The notes under the pieces are model-generated. The model made no database searches. It was not told where the DNA came from and saw nothing but the letters and a program-made list of their open reading frames with translations. From Oscheius tipulae (Eukaryota; Nematoda; Chromadorea; Rhabditida; Rhabditidae), in the NCBI GenBank assembly GCA_037178975.1, contig JASJZH010000003.1, positions 3,224,001 to 3,288,000 on the forward strand: a stretch of DNA of 64,000 nucleotides, in the 5' to 3' direction. Shown one piece after another: positions 1 through 10,269 of this stretch (the stretch's first letter is position 1; every line of letters begins with the position of its first letter). The position numbers and the translations under genes were made by a program.

Positions 1-441
1 GCAAAATCGGGCGCTGACCAAGTGAGTTCAATAAAAGCGTCGCAACGCATGGGATGACGCGCAGCGGGTGCTGGAGCAGATGGAGCACGTCGCTGAGAGA
101 TGCTTTCAAATACGGGATGTTTTTACTTTACGAAAGCCTCTGGCGAAATTTTTTGTTCTTCGATTTTGTTCATATTTAACCACTGAATCTTTTAAATGTT
201 CCAGTTTTTTGTCAGCTAATCACGAAGTCCTAAATACAGAGCAAGAGCACCAAGCAAAAGGAAACAAACAAATGGAATAACTGTTGTGCAGGTTTGAACG
301 CCCGCTCCTGGATTTTGTAACTTCTGAAATGAGCCGCGTCCCCAAACTCCAAATGAGCCTGTTTTCGTTGTTTCTTTTTTTCTTTTCTTCCTCTTTTCAT
401 GATTTCTCTATATTCATCGTCAAAAATAGTTTGCAGAAAGT
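1..441. other. Intergenic region before U1-70K
   Basis: No gene is supported. An AATAAA hexamer at 30-35 could be the poly(A) signal of a gene lying to the left. A short open stretch follows, but a stop lies just before it and it has no credible start or splice donor. A tract ending ttgcag at 436 lies six bases before the ATG at 442 and looks like a trans-splice acceptor for the next gene. Confidence 0.4.
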
Positions 442-2066
442 ATGACACAATTTTTACCTCCAAACTTGCTGGCTTTATTCGAAGCACGGCCGGCGCTTCC
501 GTATCTTCCTCCTCCGCAACCTCTCCTCATCGAGAAAAACGCGAAGCTGCCGGATTGTCGATTCGGAGGGGTCTCGAAGTATATAAGTTTGTTCGAGGTA
601 TATTTCGTGTTGTTTTCAATAAAAGTTGGTTCAGGATCCGGCAGATACTCCCCCGAAGACGGTTGTTGAAACAAAAGAAGAACGAAAAGAGCGGAAACGT
701 CGGGAAAAAGAAGAGCTCTTGGCTTACAAGGTGGAACAGGGAATTGCTCAATGGAATCCGGCTGAGAACTCGAAAGCAACAGAAGATCCCTACAAAACGC
801 TCTTCGTTTCCAGAATCGTCAGTTTTTTCCTCTTGTTATTAGTGTAAGCAAGCTGTTTCAGAACTATGAGACCTCCGAGAGCAAACTGAAACGCGAGATG
901 GAACAATACGGAAAAATCAAGAGAGTCAGTTCCTATTCCGCTCATAATTTTAACACTTTTTCCAGCTGCACATGATCCACGACAATACCGGAAAACCGCG
1001 TGGCTATGCGTTTGTTGAATATAGCTCAAAAGAAGACATGCATAGTAAGTTTTTACGCTAACTTTTTTGGGGGCTTTCCTTCAAACTTTTGATAATTGCT
1101 GCTCTAAAATCGAAGGTAAAACTTTATCTTCTTTGTTCATACTGATTTTCTGTTTTGCAGCCTGCTGCAAGCGGCTCGGGCACGCAATCCTTGTCTCATA
1201 GGTTTGTTTTCGGGAACAGTCCATCCTTTTTTTTGATAAAAAATATACCGGTAGGCTAAATCATGAGTGGAATCTCGCTTGAACTGAGCACCATCCCCTG
1301 CGGTTTGTTTTGAAGACGGTAATTTGCCTTTTTTGCTTCCTTAGAATCATACTTGATGTGGTAAGCATCTTTGACACGCGCTTCAAAATCCTGTAAGTAA
1401 GTTTTGTCCAACTGGAGCGGGTAAGCGCGGTGGGTTCCAAACTTTTTCTATCAACTTTCCTCAATATTTTCTTTCCAGGTGCCTACAAACGTGCGGATGG
1501 ACAAAAAATTGACGGTCGACGCATTGCCGTGGACTACGAACGCGGAAGAACTCAAAAGTCCTGGCTCCCCAGAAGACTTGGTAGATTTCTTTGGAGTATC
1601 TGGTACAAATCTCTGTTCAGGTGGTGGAAAAGGAGATACCCGTCGCGCACGAGAATCTCGAAGGGTTTTGGAGGAAAGAGATGCTGCCAACGGAATCGAG
1701 ACCAGCTTCCGTGATAAAGATCGTGGCGGTGATCGTCGCGGCGGAGACCGTGGAGGTGATCGTGATCGTTACGGCGGCGCTGGACGTCGTCGCAGTCGTT
1801 CCCGAGATCGTGACGGAAGCAAAAGGTTCGCCAAACCTGTCACTTCTCTTCTAAACGCTTCATTCAGAGAGAACCGCGACGATCGCCGTGGTGGAGGATA
1901 TAGAGGTGGGCCACCTACGGTTGCCAGCTACGCCAGCGGTGCTGGAGGTTCTTATCGTGACGGAGGACGTGGAGGTGGCTATGGCGGAGGAAGAGACAAC
2001 TACGGAGGCGGTCAAGGAAACGGGCGTGATAGCTACGGTGGAGGAGGAGGCTCTGGTCGTTATTAA
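442..2066 (+). CDS. rnp-7: U1 small nuclear ribonucleoprotein 70 kDa (U1-70K)
   Basis: Homologue of SNRNP70, the U1 snRNP protein that binds U1 stem-loop I and helps define 5' splice sites in the nucleus. The N-terminus begins [13 protein letters not shown], almost identical to the human protein. It is followed by the basic [13 protein letters not shown] helix and an RRM with RNP2 (TLFVSRI) and RNP1 ([10 protein letters not shown]). After the RRM come [16 protein letters not shown] and PRRLG, both family hallmarks. The tail is Gly/Arg/Asp-rich with one short RS stretch, much shorter than the vertebrate RS/RD tail. Several introns are about 40 nt; a small intron at about 1826-1867 is likely because it restores a clean SKRENRDD junction. 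One intron (about 1048-1488) is ten times longer than the others and contains a probable poison exon. The start is fixed by homology. Confidence 0.93.
1161..1201 (+). other. Probable poison cassette exon inside U1-70K
   Basis: Inside the only long U1-70K intron lies a 41-nt segment preceded by a strong acceptor (ttctgttttgcag) and followed by a good donor (gtttgt). The upstream exon ends in phase 1 (GAC ATG CAT A). Including this cassette gives about a dozen codons that end in TAG at its last bases, so inclusion would truncate the protein within the RRM. Skipping it restores the conserved [10 protein letters not shown] reading. It is 41 nt long, so it is not frame-neutral either. A stop-containing alternative exon in U1-70K with autoregulation through NMD is known in vertebrates. 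Its use here is inferred. Confidence 0.6.
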
Positions 2067-2169
2067 TCTGTTCAAACCCACATTAATTTATTCTCGACTA
2101 GTCGTCGTTTCTGGTTTATTATTCATCCCCCTCGTTTCATTTTGGTATCTCCTGACTACGCTGTTAAAC

Positions 2170-2175
2170 AATAAA
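2170..2175 (+). other. Poly(A) signal of U1-70K
   Basis: AATAAA lies about 100 nt after the U1-70K stop and about 100 nt before the next ATG. This is the spacing expected between two genes of a nematode operon. A possible trans-splice acceptor (aattttgaag) lies about 10 nt before the NDUFA10 start. Confidence 0.6.
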
Positions 2176-2276
2176 ACGTTCATTTTTGTCGTCTTATTTA
2201 AATGTTGTAATGTCAATACCTACCTTTTATACCTTTTTTTTCTCGGTAACTGGGATAATTTTGAAGCCTTTGCTCA

Positions 2277-3790
2277 ATGTCGATGAGCAAGATTGGGGGA
2301 ACCGCCCGTCGGTTGCTCGCTGGGGCCAACCGGCTGGCACCGTCTGTCCTTCAGATCCAACAGGACAGAACCATCGTGCATAAAAGCCTTCTAAGGTGTG
2401 TTTATTATTAATAACGAACACTAAAATTCCGATTCAGATTGCCCGAAAATTATCCGGAGCCATGGGACTACAAGCACAAGGGGTACAACTTCATCAATGC
2501 CATTAGCGACCGTACTCAGGATCGATTCCATCAAAACTCGAAACTTATTGTCATTGAAGGAAATGCTGGATCTGGAAAGGTGCATTTACTTTAGTACCGT
2601 AACTTACGCAGTTTTTCAGAGTACTTTGGCAAGGGAACTGTCTGAGCAGCTCGGATTCCATCACATGCCCGAGTTCAAGATGGACGACATCCTCGTCGAC
2701 CGCTACGGGAACGATCTGAGGAACTTCTATCATCTGTTCCCCGAGAGATATCGTATGCCGGACATCGACATGTTCTACAAGAATCCGATGGGAGATCTTT
2801 CGGCTGCCATGCAGGACAGAATCTTCCAATGTCGATTCGAGCAGTATCTCAATGCTCTTGCTCACATTCTGAACACGGGTCAAGGAGTCGTTCTCGAGCG
2901 GTCGCCTCATTCCGATTTCGTCTTCGCTAACGCCATGAGGGCTATGAACTACATTGGACACAACTGTTGGTGCCTTTCTCTCTTTTCTATGTATATGTTT
3001 TCCAGATTTCAAGCACTACTACTACGTACGAAAGAATGCTCTTCCTCAGCTTCACTTCTGGCCCCATTTGGTTATCTACCTCGATACGCCTGTCGCCAAA
3101 TGTCTAGAGAACATCAAGCGTCGTGGAAATGTACCTGTTCTGGGCTATCTATATTCATTCTGTTCTTCAGGTCAATGAGATTTCCTCTGTCAATGAGACG
3201 TATCTAAAGACTATGGAAGAGTCGTACAAGGATGCCCTGAAAGAGTTCAGAAGACACTCTAAGATCCTTGTCTACGACTGGGCCACTCCCGGAGACACGG
3301 ATCGCGTCGTTGAAGACATTGAGCGTGTCGATTTGGACTTCTTCGAATGGCACAGCGGAGATGTTCTCGAGGAATGGTACACAATCGTCGATGAGGTTGG
3401 ATGGAACGGATGGCGTCAACAGTATGTTTTTTTTTTTAGCTAAATATAGTTTATTCTAGTGTGACAAACAAGCACGATGCTCGTCGTCTGGCATTCGATG
3501 GAATTCCTACTCACGAGGTCGGAGAGCTCTACACGAACCCCCGTGACACCGGTCATTTCCTGCACGTAATGCGCAAAGAGGTCTTGAAGTCTCCCTACGG
3601 TTACGGCTACATCGCGAAGAAGGGCGATGGGATGGGCGGAATGATGAACTGGAGGACTGCTCACCATCTGCCGGAGCCTTGGTACGAGTACTACCACAAA
3701 GAAGCCTACTACGACGATCTGACGAGCCACGAGACGTCTCTCGACTTTGACAGCACATCCTATGACCCTGATTATATTCATCATCATTAG
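2277..3790 (+). CDS. nuo-4: NADH dehydrogenase 1 alpha subcomplex subunit 10 (NDUFA10)
   Basis: Accessory subunit of mitochondrial complex I with a deoxynucleoside-kinase fold. The start MSMSKIGGTARRLLAG is a plausible mitochondrial targeting sequence rich in Arg, Leu and Gly. The P-loop region reads IEGNAGSGKSTLARELSEQLGF. It is followed by GQGVVLERSPHSDFVF (human GQGVVLERSIFSDFVF) and HLVIYLDTPV (human HLVIYIDVPV). The C-terminal part keeps the family's Tyr/Pro/Gly-rich segment and ends PDYIHHH. Five introns of about 40 nt are needed (near 2399, 2581, 2966, 3130 and 3422), all with canonical borders. Unlike the human protein, the P-loop keeps a GKS/T core. It lies 210 bp after the U1-70K stop, in the same order as in C. 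elegans. Confidence 0.93.
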
Positions 3791-5180
3791 GAAACAGATT
3801 GTTCCCATGTAGACCTATAGTTTCGTGTACAGTTGTTTGCTCTTCTTTTCGAAGTCTAAGAAAGTAAATTAAAGTGGAGTCCGGTTTAACTAAATCCCAC
3901 TCTCGGCAATGCTGAATGATGTCATTAGGACACGTTTGTCGGCCATGATCATTGGCCATTGGATCCGAAACAAACAGGTGTTCACTTTGTAGTTTGAAGC
4001 AGTTCCTTTTCACTCACACATACTTCTGCTTTCTGTCAACCGTCGCTTTCTGTTGCCTTTGTTATAAGTTCATCAAAACAGCGACAACTTTGCAGACCAT
4101 TTAATCGATTATTGGTGGGAGAAGAGCGCGACAGATTGACATACAAAGATGGAAATAGTTTGTCGTGAGCGGAGTGTGCCAGACATGGTTTAGAGAGCAT
4201 GAGTCTCATTGAGAGTGCTGAGAAAAAGACGATTAGAGGAGAGAACAGGATGGGAAATGAGAGTCAGCCGGCCTCTGGAGAACGAGGGGGTTTCCCTGAG
4301 ACTCAGAGAAACGAGATAGACGAGAGACGCATCGGTCAATGGAGAGTAGAGGCCGAGGAGAGAGTGGGTGATGCGCGGAGAGCAGAGGGTAGTCTGGGCC
4401 CTCGGTTGCGAAGGAGTAGTGCCTTCAGCTGATACTCCTCAATGTCCTTTCTCCTATCTCTGACCTTCTCTCCTATTCCTCTGTAAGATCATCTTTTTGG
4501 CTACTAATCAGCAACAACTCACCTCACCACACGTTCCAGTTCTCGTAAACACCCTCTTTCCTGCCTCTCGATATTTGGATCTCAAAATTATGCATTCCAC
4601 TATATTAGCAGCCAATTTCCGCTCTTCCTGATGCATAACATCCGTTTCCGGACACTTTCAAAAGTAATTGTTCGCTGGCATTTTGTGTCAACAGTGGCTG
4701 TCAGTTTTATTATTGAATTTTTTTAAATTGTAGGGGAAGACAGAACCTTAGAAGTAGTTGCTTTGACCTACTTTTTCTAGGTCACGATTTTTGATCTCCT
4801 ACATTTTGAGCTCATTTGTTTTCCACTCGAAAACACTCCTACAAACAGTTGTTTGTTCCCAGACTGTCCCAGATCGTGGGAGTTCTTGACCACTTCCATA
4901 AGAGCCACTGTCCAGGCTTCTCTTGACCTCATTTGTAAGCAAAAGTTCTGTTGTTTCCTCTCAACTGATACCTTTATGACTATCTGTATTTGGGTCACAC
5001 GTCTTCCAAACAAGATTCCGGTCGATCTCTGAGCTCTGGTATCGACTGCTGTTTACTTCATTCTCTCTCTCTCTTGACCAACAAGTCTCATAATCCTCAC
5101 AAATTCTAATCTGTCTACGAGCTCATTGATTTCCAGAAAGAGCGAGATCCTCGTTCGTGAATGCATCAAGCGGGAAAAAG
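3791..5180. other. Intergenic region between NDUFA10 and OGT
   Basis: About 1.4 kb with no supported gene. An AATTAAA-like poly(A) element lies near 3866. The segment 4186-4420 is strongly purine-rich (many GAGA runs) on the + strand, which empties frames of stops by composition and gives a spurious open stretch there. The segment 4430-5150 is pyrimidine-rich. A tract ending gatttccag near 5138 precedes the OGT start by about 40 nt and could be its trans-splice acceptor. Confidence 0.45.
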
Positions 5181-8100
5181 ATGGATCCCGCCAAGCAACA
5201 CTTTATCCTTCAACAGTACAATCCCGTGAGTTTCTAGTTCAAGCTGCCCTACGTGTGTCTGTCTGTCTGAAGCCCTAATTACCAATTTGTCAGTTACATT
5301 GTGACAGCAATTACTTTTTGCAAGTCAAGTCAGTTTGGGAGATGCGTTTCTGAAGAATATTGTCCCAGTCACGGTAGCTTGACTGGAACATCATCTACCT
5401 GTCACGAGACCCAACAGGGCATCAGCCAAACTTGTACTTCTTTAAACTCTGTACTGAGAAAAGATTTAGCAAAGCACATAAGAAGATGCAATCTGTGTTA
5501 TCGATGAACTTTGGGCAATTGGCAGATGGCTATTTATGTCGATGAGACGTCATTGTCGCTCGCTTCCGTTCCCATCGCCCAGAAATTGATAGCTCTCTTC
5601 TTGTGAATAGAGAGAGACCCGAAAACTGTCTCCAATGGTTTTTCGCTGTCACATGAACCATCTTAAAATATAGTTCTTTCTAACTGATACGTAACTTCTT
5701 CAACCCAAAATATGTGGCTTCTCCCCCAAATCACGCAAACTTTCTTCAGCTAGTGGGTGTTACGGGAGAGCAGTTGGCTCCTGGAGCTGTTCCACAGCAA
5801 CCAGTGTTGGCATCTGGAATCGTACCGTCTCTCCAGTCCCAGCAGATCAATCTTAACAACATGGTCGCTGCAATGAAGGTGAGTCTATTTCTGAAAAAAA
5901 AAACTAACCGTAACCTTAGGCCCAAGTAGCTGGAGGATTCATGAAGGTAGCTGCACCGACTGCTGTTCAACCCGTCGTATCGGCTGTTGGTAACGTCATA
6001 GACATTGCAGGTGAGCTTCGGCAAAAGTTGATCACGTGGCGCAATGGCTAAGAGCGTTGTCTCTCGTGCAACGGCCAAGAGTTCGAGTCCTCCCTAACTA
6101 CGTTGCCTCTGGTTCTTTATAGCCTTGGCAATGCTTACAGAGGAGGGAAAGCGGTGTACCATTCCATAGTCCTCGGCCAGTCTGTACTGGAAGAGATCTC
6201 CAAGTGTGGCTACAATTTACCCTTTTTGCAGGTTTGACCGAAGCAGCCCATCGAGAGTACCAGCAACAGGACTATGCTAGCGCCGAGAGACATTGCAATA
6301 TGATCTACCAGGTACTGTTTCGAACCAAAAGAATCAAAGATACTGTTTAGATCGATCCCCAGAATGTTAGTGTTCTTCTGCTTCTGTCTTCGATTCACTT
6401 CCAACTGAAGAATCTAGATCAGTCGAAGATGTTCTCGACCCTGGCTATCAAGGCGAACAAGACCTGTGCGGAAGCCTACAGTAATCTGGGCAATGTCTTC
6501 AAGGAGAGAAACGAGTTGGCCGAAGCTCTGGAGAACTACCGATATGCTGTCAAACTGAAGCCGGACTTTATCGACGGCTATATCAATCTGGCTGCTGCTC
6601 TTGTAGCTGCTGGCGACCTGGAACAGGCCGTCTCGGCTTATCTCAGCGCTCTCCACTACAACCCCGATCTGTACTGTGTTCGAAGCGATTTAGGCAACTT
6701 ACTGAAGGCGATGGGTCGTCTGGAAGAGGCCAAGGTTTGCTACTTAAAAGCCATCGAGACGCAGCCACACTTTGCCGTCGCTTGGTCCAATCTGGGCTGT
6801 GTGTTCAACACTCAAGGAGAGTTATGGCTCGCGATTCATCACTTCGAGAAGGCTGTCCAACTCGACCCCAACTTCATCGATGCTTACATCAATCTAGGAA
6901 ACGTTTTGAAAGAAGCCAGGATCTTTGACCGAGCTGTGGCTGCCTATCTACGAGCACTCAATCTGGCTCCGAACCATGCTGTCGTCCACGGAAATCTGGC
7001 CTGCGTCTACTACGAACAGGGTCTCATTGACCTTGCTATCGATACCTACAGACGAGCCATCGAACTTCAGCCCAACTTTCCTGACGCCTACTGTAACCTG
7101 GCCAATGCTTTGAAAGAGAAGGGACAAGTGGCAGAGGCCGAGGCTGCCTACATGACGGCCCTTCAGGTGGGTCGAGAGTCCGAATTGTGAAAGCTTGCAT
7201 TGTTTAGCTGTGTCCGACTCATGCTGACTCACAGAACAATCTGGCCAATATCAAAAGGGAGCAGGGCAAGATTGAGGAAGCAACGAGGCTCTACTTGAAA
7301 GCACTGGAAGTAAAAAGATAAACATACTCACTTCAATCATTGATTCAGATCTATCCGGAGTTTGCCGCTGCCCATAGCAATCTGGCCTCAATTCTACAGC
7401 AACAGTGTAAGCTCCAGGAAGCTATTCTGCACTACAAGGAGGCGATTCGGATAGCACCGACCTTTGCCGACGCTTACTCGAATATGGGAAACACGCTGAA
7501 GGAACTGGGGGATGTTCAGAACGCGATGCAGTGCTACACCAGAGCTATCCAGATCAATCCCGCCTTTGCCGATGCTCATAGTAATCTGGCCAGCATTCAC
7601 AAGGTACTGGTTCTTGTATTCAATTATTAAAATTCCACTTTAGGACGCCGGCAACATTCCGGATGCGATCCAGTCCTACTCGACAGCCCTGAAACTGAAG
7701 CCCGACTTCCCAGACGCCTTCTGCAATCTGGCTCATTGTCTGCAGATCATCTGTGACTGGACTGACTACGAGAATCGGATGAAGAGACTCGTGGCCATTG
7801 TGGACGACCAACTCTCGAAGAAACGTCTGCCCTCTGTCCATCCACATCACTCGATGTTGTACCCGCTCAAACACGAGACCAGACTGGCGATTGCTGCCAA
7901 ACACGCTCAGCTCTGTAGTGAGAAAGTGGCCATGCTCGGACACCCGGCCTTTTCCTATCCGGACAGAAGATGTCTGAGTCAGCCGAACAGACGTCTTCGA
8001 ATCGGTTACGTCTCTTCCGACTTTGGAAATCATCCGACTAGTCATTTGATGCAGTCTATCCCTGGAATGCACGATAGGAACAGTGTCGAAGTCTTCTGCT

Positions 8101-10049
8101 ACGCCATCTCTGCCAACGACGGTACAAACTTCCGACAGAAGCTGATGAACGAGGCTGAGCACTTCGTCGATCTCTCTCTGATTACCTGCAATGGGAAGGC
8201 AGCTGACCGAATCAATGCGGACGGAATCAACATTCTGATCAATATGAACGGATACACCAAAGGAGCCAGGAACGAAATCTTTGCTCTCCGGCCAGCTCCC
8301 ATTCAAGTAATGTGGCTCGGATATCCAGGCACATCGGGAGCCAACTTCATGGATTATATCATCACCGACGCCGTCACTTCTCCTCTCCGATTGGCCCATG
8401 CTTACACAGAGAAATTGGCATATATGCCTCACACTTTTTTCATCGGAGACCATGCCCAGATGATGAAGCATCTGACGGAGAGAGTCATCTTGAAGGACAA
8501 GTTGGCCACGAGCGAAAAAGACACAGTGGCTGTGGTCAATGCCACCAACTTGGAGCCTCTTCTGAGCAAACCCGAGGTCAATGTCAAGCCTTTTGTTCGA
8601 GAGGCTGAAGTCGTCTGTGGGCCGACTAAGGAGAAGGTCCGACACGAGGTAGTCGTGCCAATTGTGGAAGTCCCGACGACGGAACCACTGAAGCAGATGA
8701 TTGGAAATGGAATGATTGCTACGAGTGTTGTCGAAGGAGTTCATGTTTTGAATGGTCTGACACAGACCCACCCCAAGGCAGCTACTGGGGAAGAAGTCCC
8801 ACAGAGCATGGTTCTGACCAGTCGACAACAGTACAACCTGCCCGAAGATGCCATCGTCTACTGCAACTTCAACCAGCTGTACAAAATCGATCCACCCACA
8901 TTGGACATGTGGATTGACATCCTGAGACAGGTTCCGAAGAGTGTCATGTGGCTGTTGAGGTTCCCTCTTCACGGTGAGCCTCATGTTCATCGATACTGTG
9001 CCGAGAGAGGCATCGACTCCAAACGGATCATCTTCAGCAACGTGGCTGCCAAGGTAGGTAGAAGTTGAGCATGAGAAACTGGCAACTCCTTTTCTTGCCA
9101 ACTTTGCTCAGTGCCAGCAGACCGTTCCTTGACCCCTTATCCTATCCTACCTTTATAATTTGCAAGAGGCGTCTGTCTGCGACACCTTTTTACTCTAATC
9201 TGGGATAACACTTGACAATGTTTGTGGCCTTTTTTGTCAAGTATTATCCTAGATTAGAGCCTCAAAAAATATTTTTTTGCTGCGTGTGCTGCCATTTTTT
9301 GTGAACGTAGCCTGAGAAGCTGACTTTTATGGGAAAGATAGCCCGAATGATTTACTTTTTCTGTTCGTCTCAATTGTTCATCCAGAAAAATTTTGGCGAC
9401 CAAAAGTGCGAATACTTTGTTGTGATCTGTAACAAACTTGCAGGAAGAACACGTAAGACGAGGACAACTGGCTGATGTCTGTTTGGATACTCCTTTGTGC
9501 AATGGTCACACGACGGGAATGGACATTCTGTGGACAGGAACTCCGATGATCACTCTGCCTTTGGAATCATTGGCCTCCCGAGTCGCCTCTTCCCAATTGA
9601 TCGCCCTCGGAGTACCGGAGCTAGTAGCCTCGGATCGACAAGAATACGTCAACATTGCCGTCAATTTAGGACTAGACAAGAATTAGTGTGTTCTGATTTT
9701 CTACCAATCAAAAAATACTTTTAGCCTGTCATCCATCCGAGCCAAGGTGTGGAAAGCGCGGACAACTTCGACTCTCTTCAGTGTCAAGCAGTATTGTAGC
9801 GACATTGAGGTTCTTCTCTACAAGGTACCTAGCTGTTTCCCTTCCTCAAGCTCACAATTTAGATGTGGAAGAGATACGAAGAGAACCAGCCGGTCGACCA
9901 TATCGTCTCGGGTGCGCAGTGCGACTTTTAGAGCTTCTCATCAATTTCCTAGGTTGATGTTGCCTTTTCCCTCAGGGCGTTCTATCAGTGCGATAGAGCA
10001 CCTCTTCCAATTGGTGAATTCCATGGTCTCGGTGAAGAAAAACAGTTGA
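5181..10049 (+). CDS. ogt-1: UDP-GlcNAc:protein O-GlcNAc transferase (OGT)
   Basis: Adds a single O-GlcNAc to Ser/Thr of nuclear and cytosolic proteins. A divergent N-terminus (5181-6010) precedes about 12 TPR units (6232-7750) with repeated NLGNxxKE and PxFxDAYxNL patterns. The catalytic part (7750 onward) keeps [13 protein letters not shown] with the active-site His, [20 protein letters not shown], the FNQLYKIDP motif with the UDP-binding Lys, and CNGHTTGMD. The intervening domain is divergent. Splicing from 7165 to an acceptor near 7207 gives [20 protein letters not shown], which matches the human TPR. Estimated length is about 1,140 residues, close to C. elegans OGT-1. Four introns are long (5227-5749, 6012-6231, 9056-9443 and possibly the last). 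The last exon is uncertain: one acceptor gives an immediate stop near 9950, another runs to 10049. Confidence 0.93.
5321..5436. repeat. Dispersed repeat A, copy 1 (in OGT intron 1)
   Basis: A segment of about 115 bp in the first OGT intron resembles 19260-19369. The best block reads GACTGGAACATCATCTACCT here against GACTGGACCAGCATCTGCCT there, followed by the shared GGGCATCAGCCAAACTTG. By eye, roughly 80 percent of positions match over the last 62 bases. There is no open frame and no obvious terminal repeat, so the element type is unknown. Confidence 0.6.
6030..6102 (+). other. tRNA-like sequence in an OGT intron
   Basis: Contains a good Pol III A box (TGGCGCAATGG from 6037) and B box (GTTCGAGTCC near 6080) at tRNA-like spacing. 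Between them a stem CGTTG/CAACG closes a loop around CTCTCGT. The D-stem can pair (GCGC with GCGT), but the T-stem and acceptor stem pair poorly. It is therefore more likely a tRNA-derived element or tRNA pseudogene than a working tRNA. It lies in the 220-nt intron before the exon starting LTEAAHREY. Confidence 0.35.
9193..9259. other. Long intronic hairpin (miRNA-precursor-like) in OGT
   Basis: Two 26-nt arms (9193-9218 and 9234-9259) are inverted copies with only two differences, one of them a possible G:U pair. They are separated by a 15-nt loop. Flanking T-rich and A-rich runs can extend the stem after an internal bulge. The size fits a microRNA precursor, but a tiny palindromic transposon relic would look the same. 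It lies in the 390-nt intron between the exons ending SNVAAK and starting EEHVRRGQ. Confidence 0.45.
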
Positions 10050-10269
10050 AGCGCACTTATAAACACTGTACATTTCCCTCTTTTCGTGGGCCCCTTCTTT
10101 ACACAAACTTTTACTCCCTCTCATTCTATGTCGTTTTGATAAACCGTATGATCCTGATTTAAGCTGTCCGCGATTGCTATAAGACATGATTTCTTTATAT
10201 TTACATCTGAACACATATGAGAATACCTGCTGCATAAATCGTCAACCATGTGAAAGAGTAGAATACATC

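Noticed and set aside
3507-4013. 168-codon minus-strand frame over the NDUFA10 3' end
   Set aside because: It covers conserved NDUFA10 coding sequence in antisense, its composition is repetitive Arg/Ser and no family is recognised.
4199-4432. 77-codon + frame before OGT
   Set aside because: Purine-rich (GAGA) sequence removes stop codons by composition; the product is low-complexity Glu/Arg/Gly with no splice partners.
7620-9101. 493-codon open frame on the minus strand
   Set aside because: It is exactly antisense to the OGT catalytic exon. OGT reads as a conserved protein on the + strand, and the antisense openness follows from its codon use.
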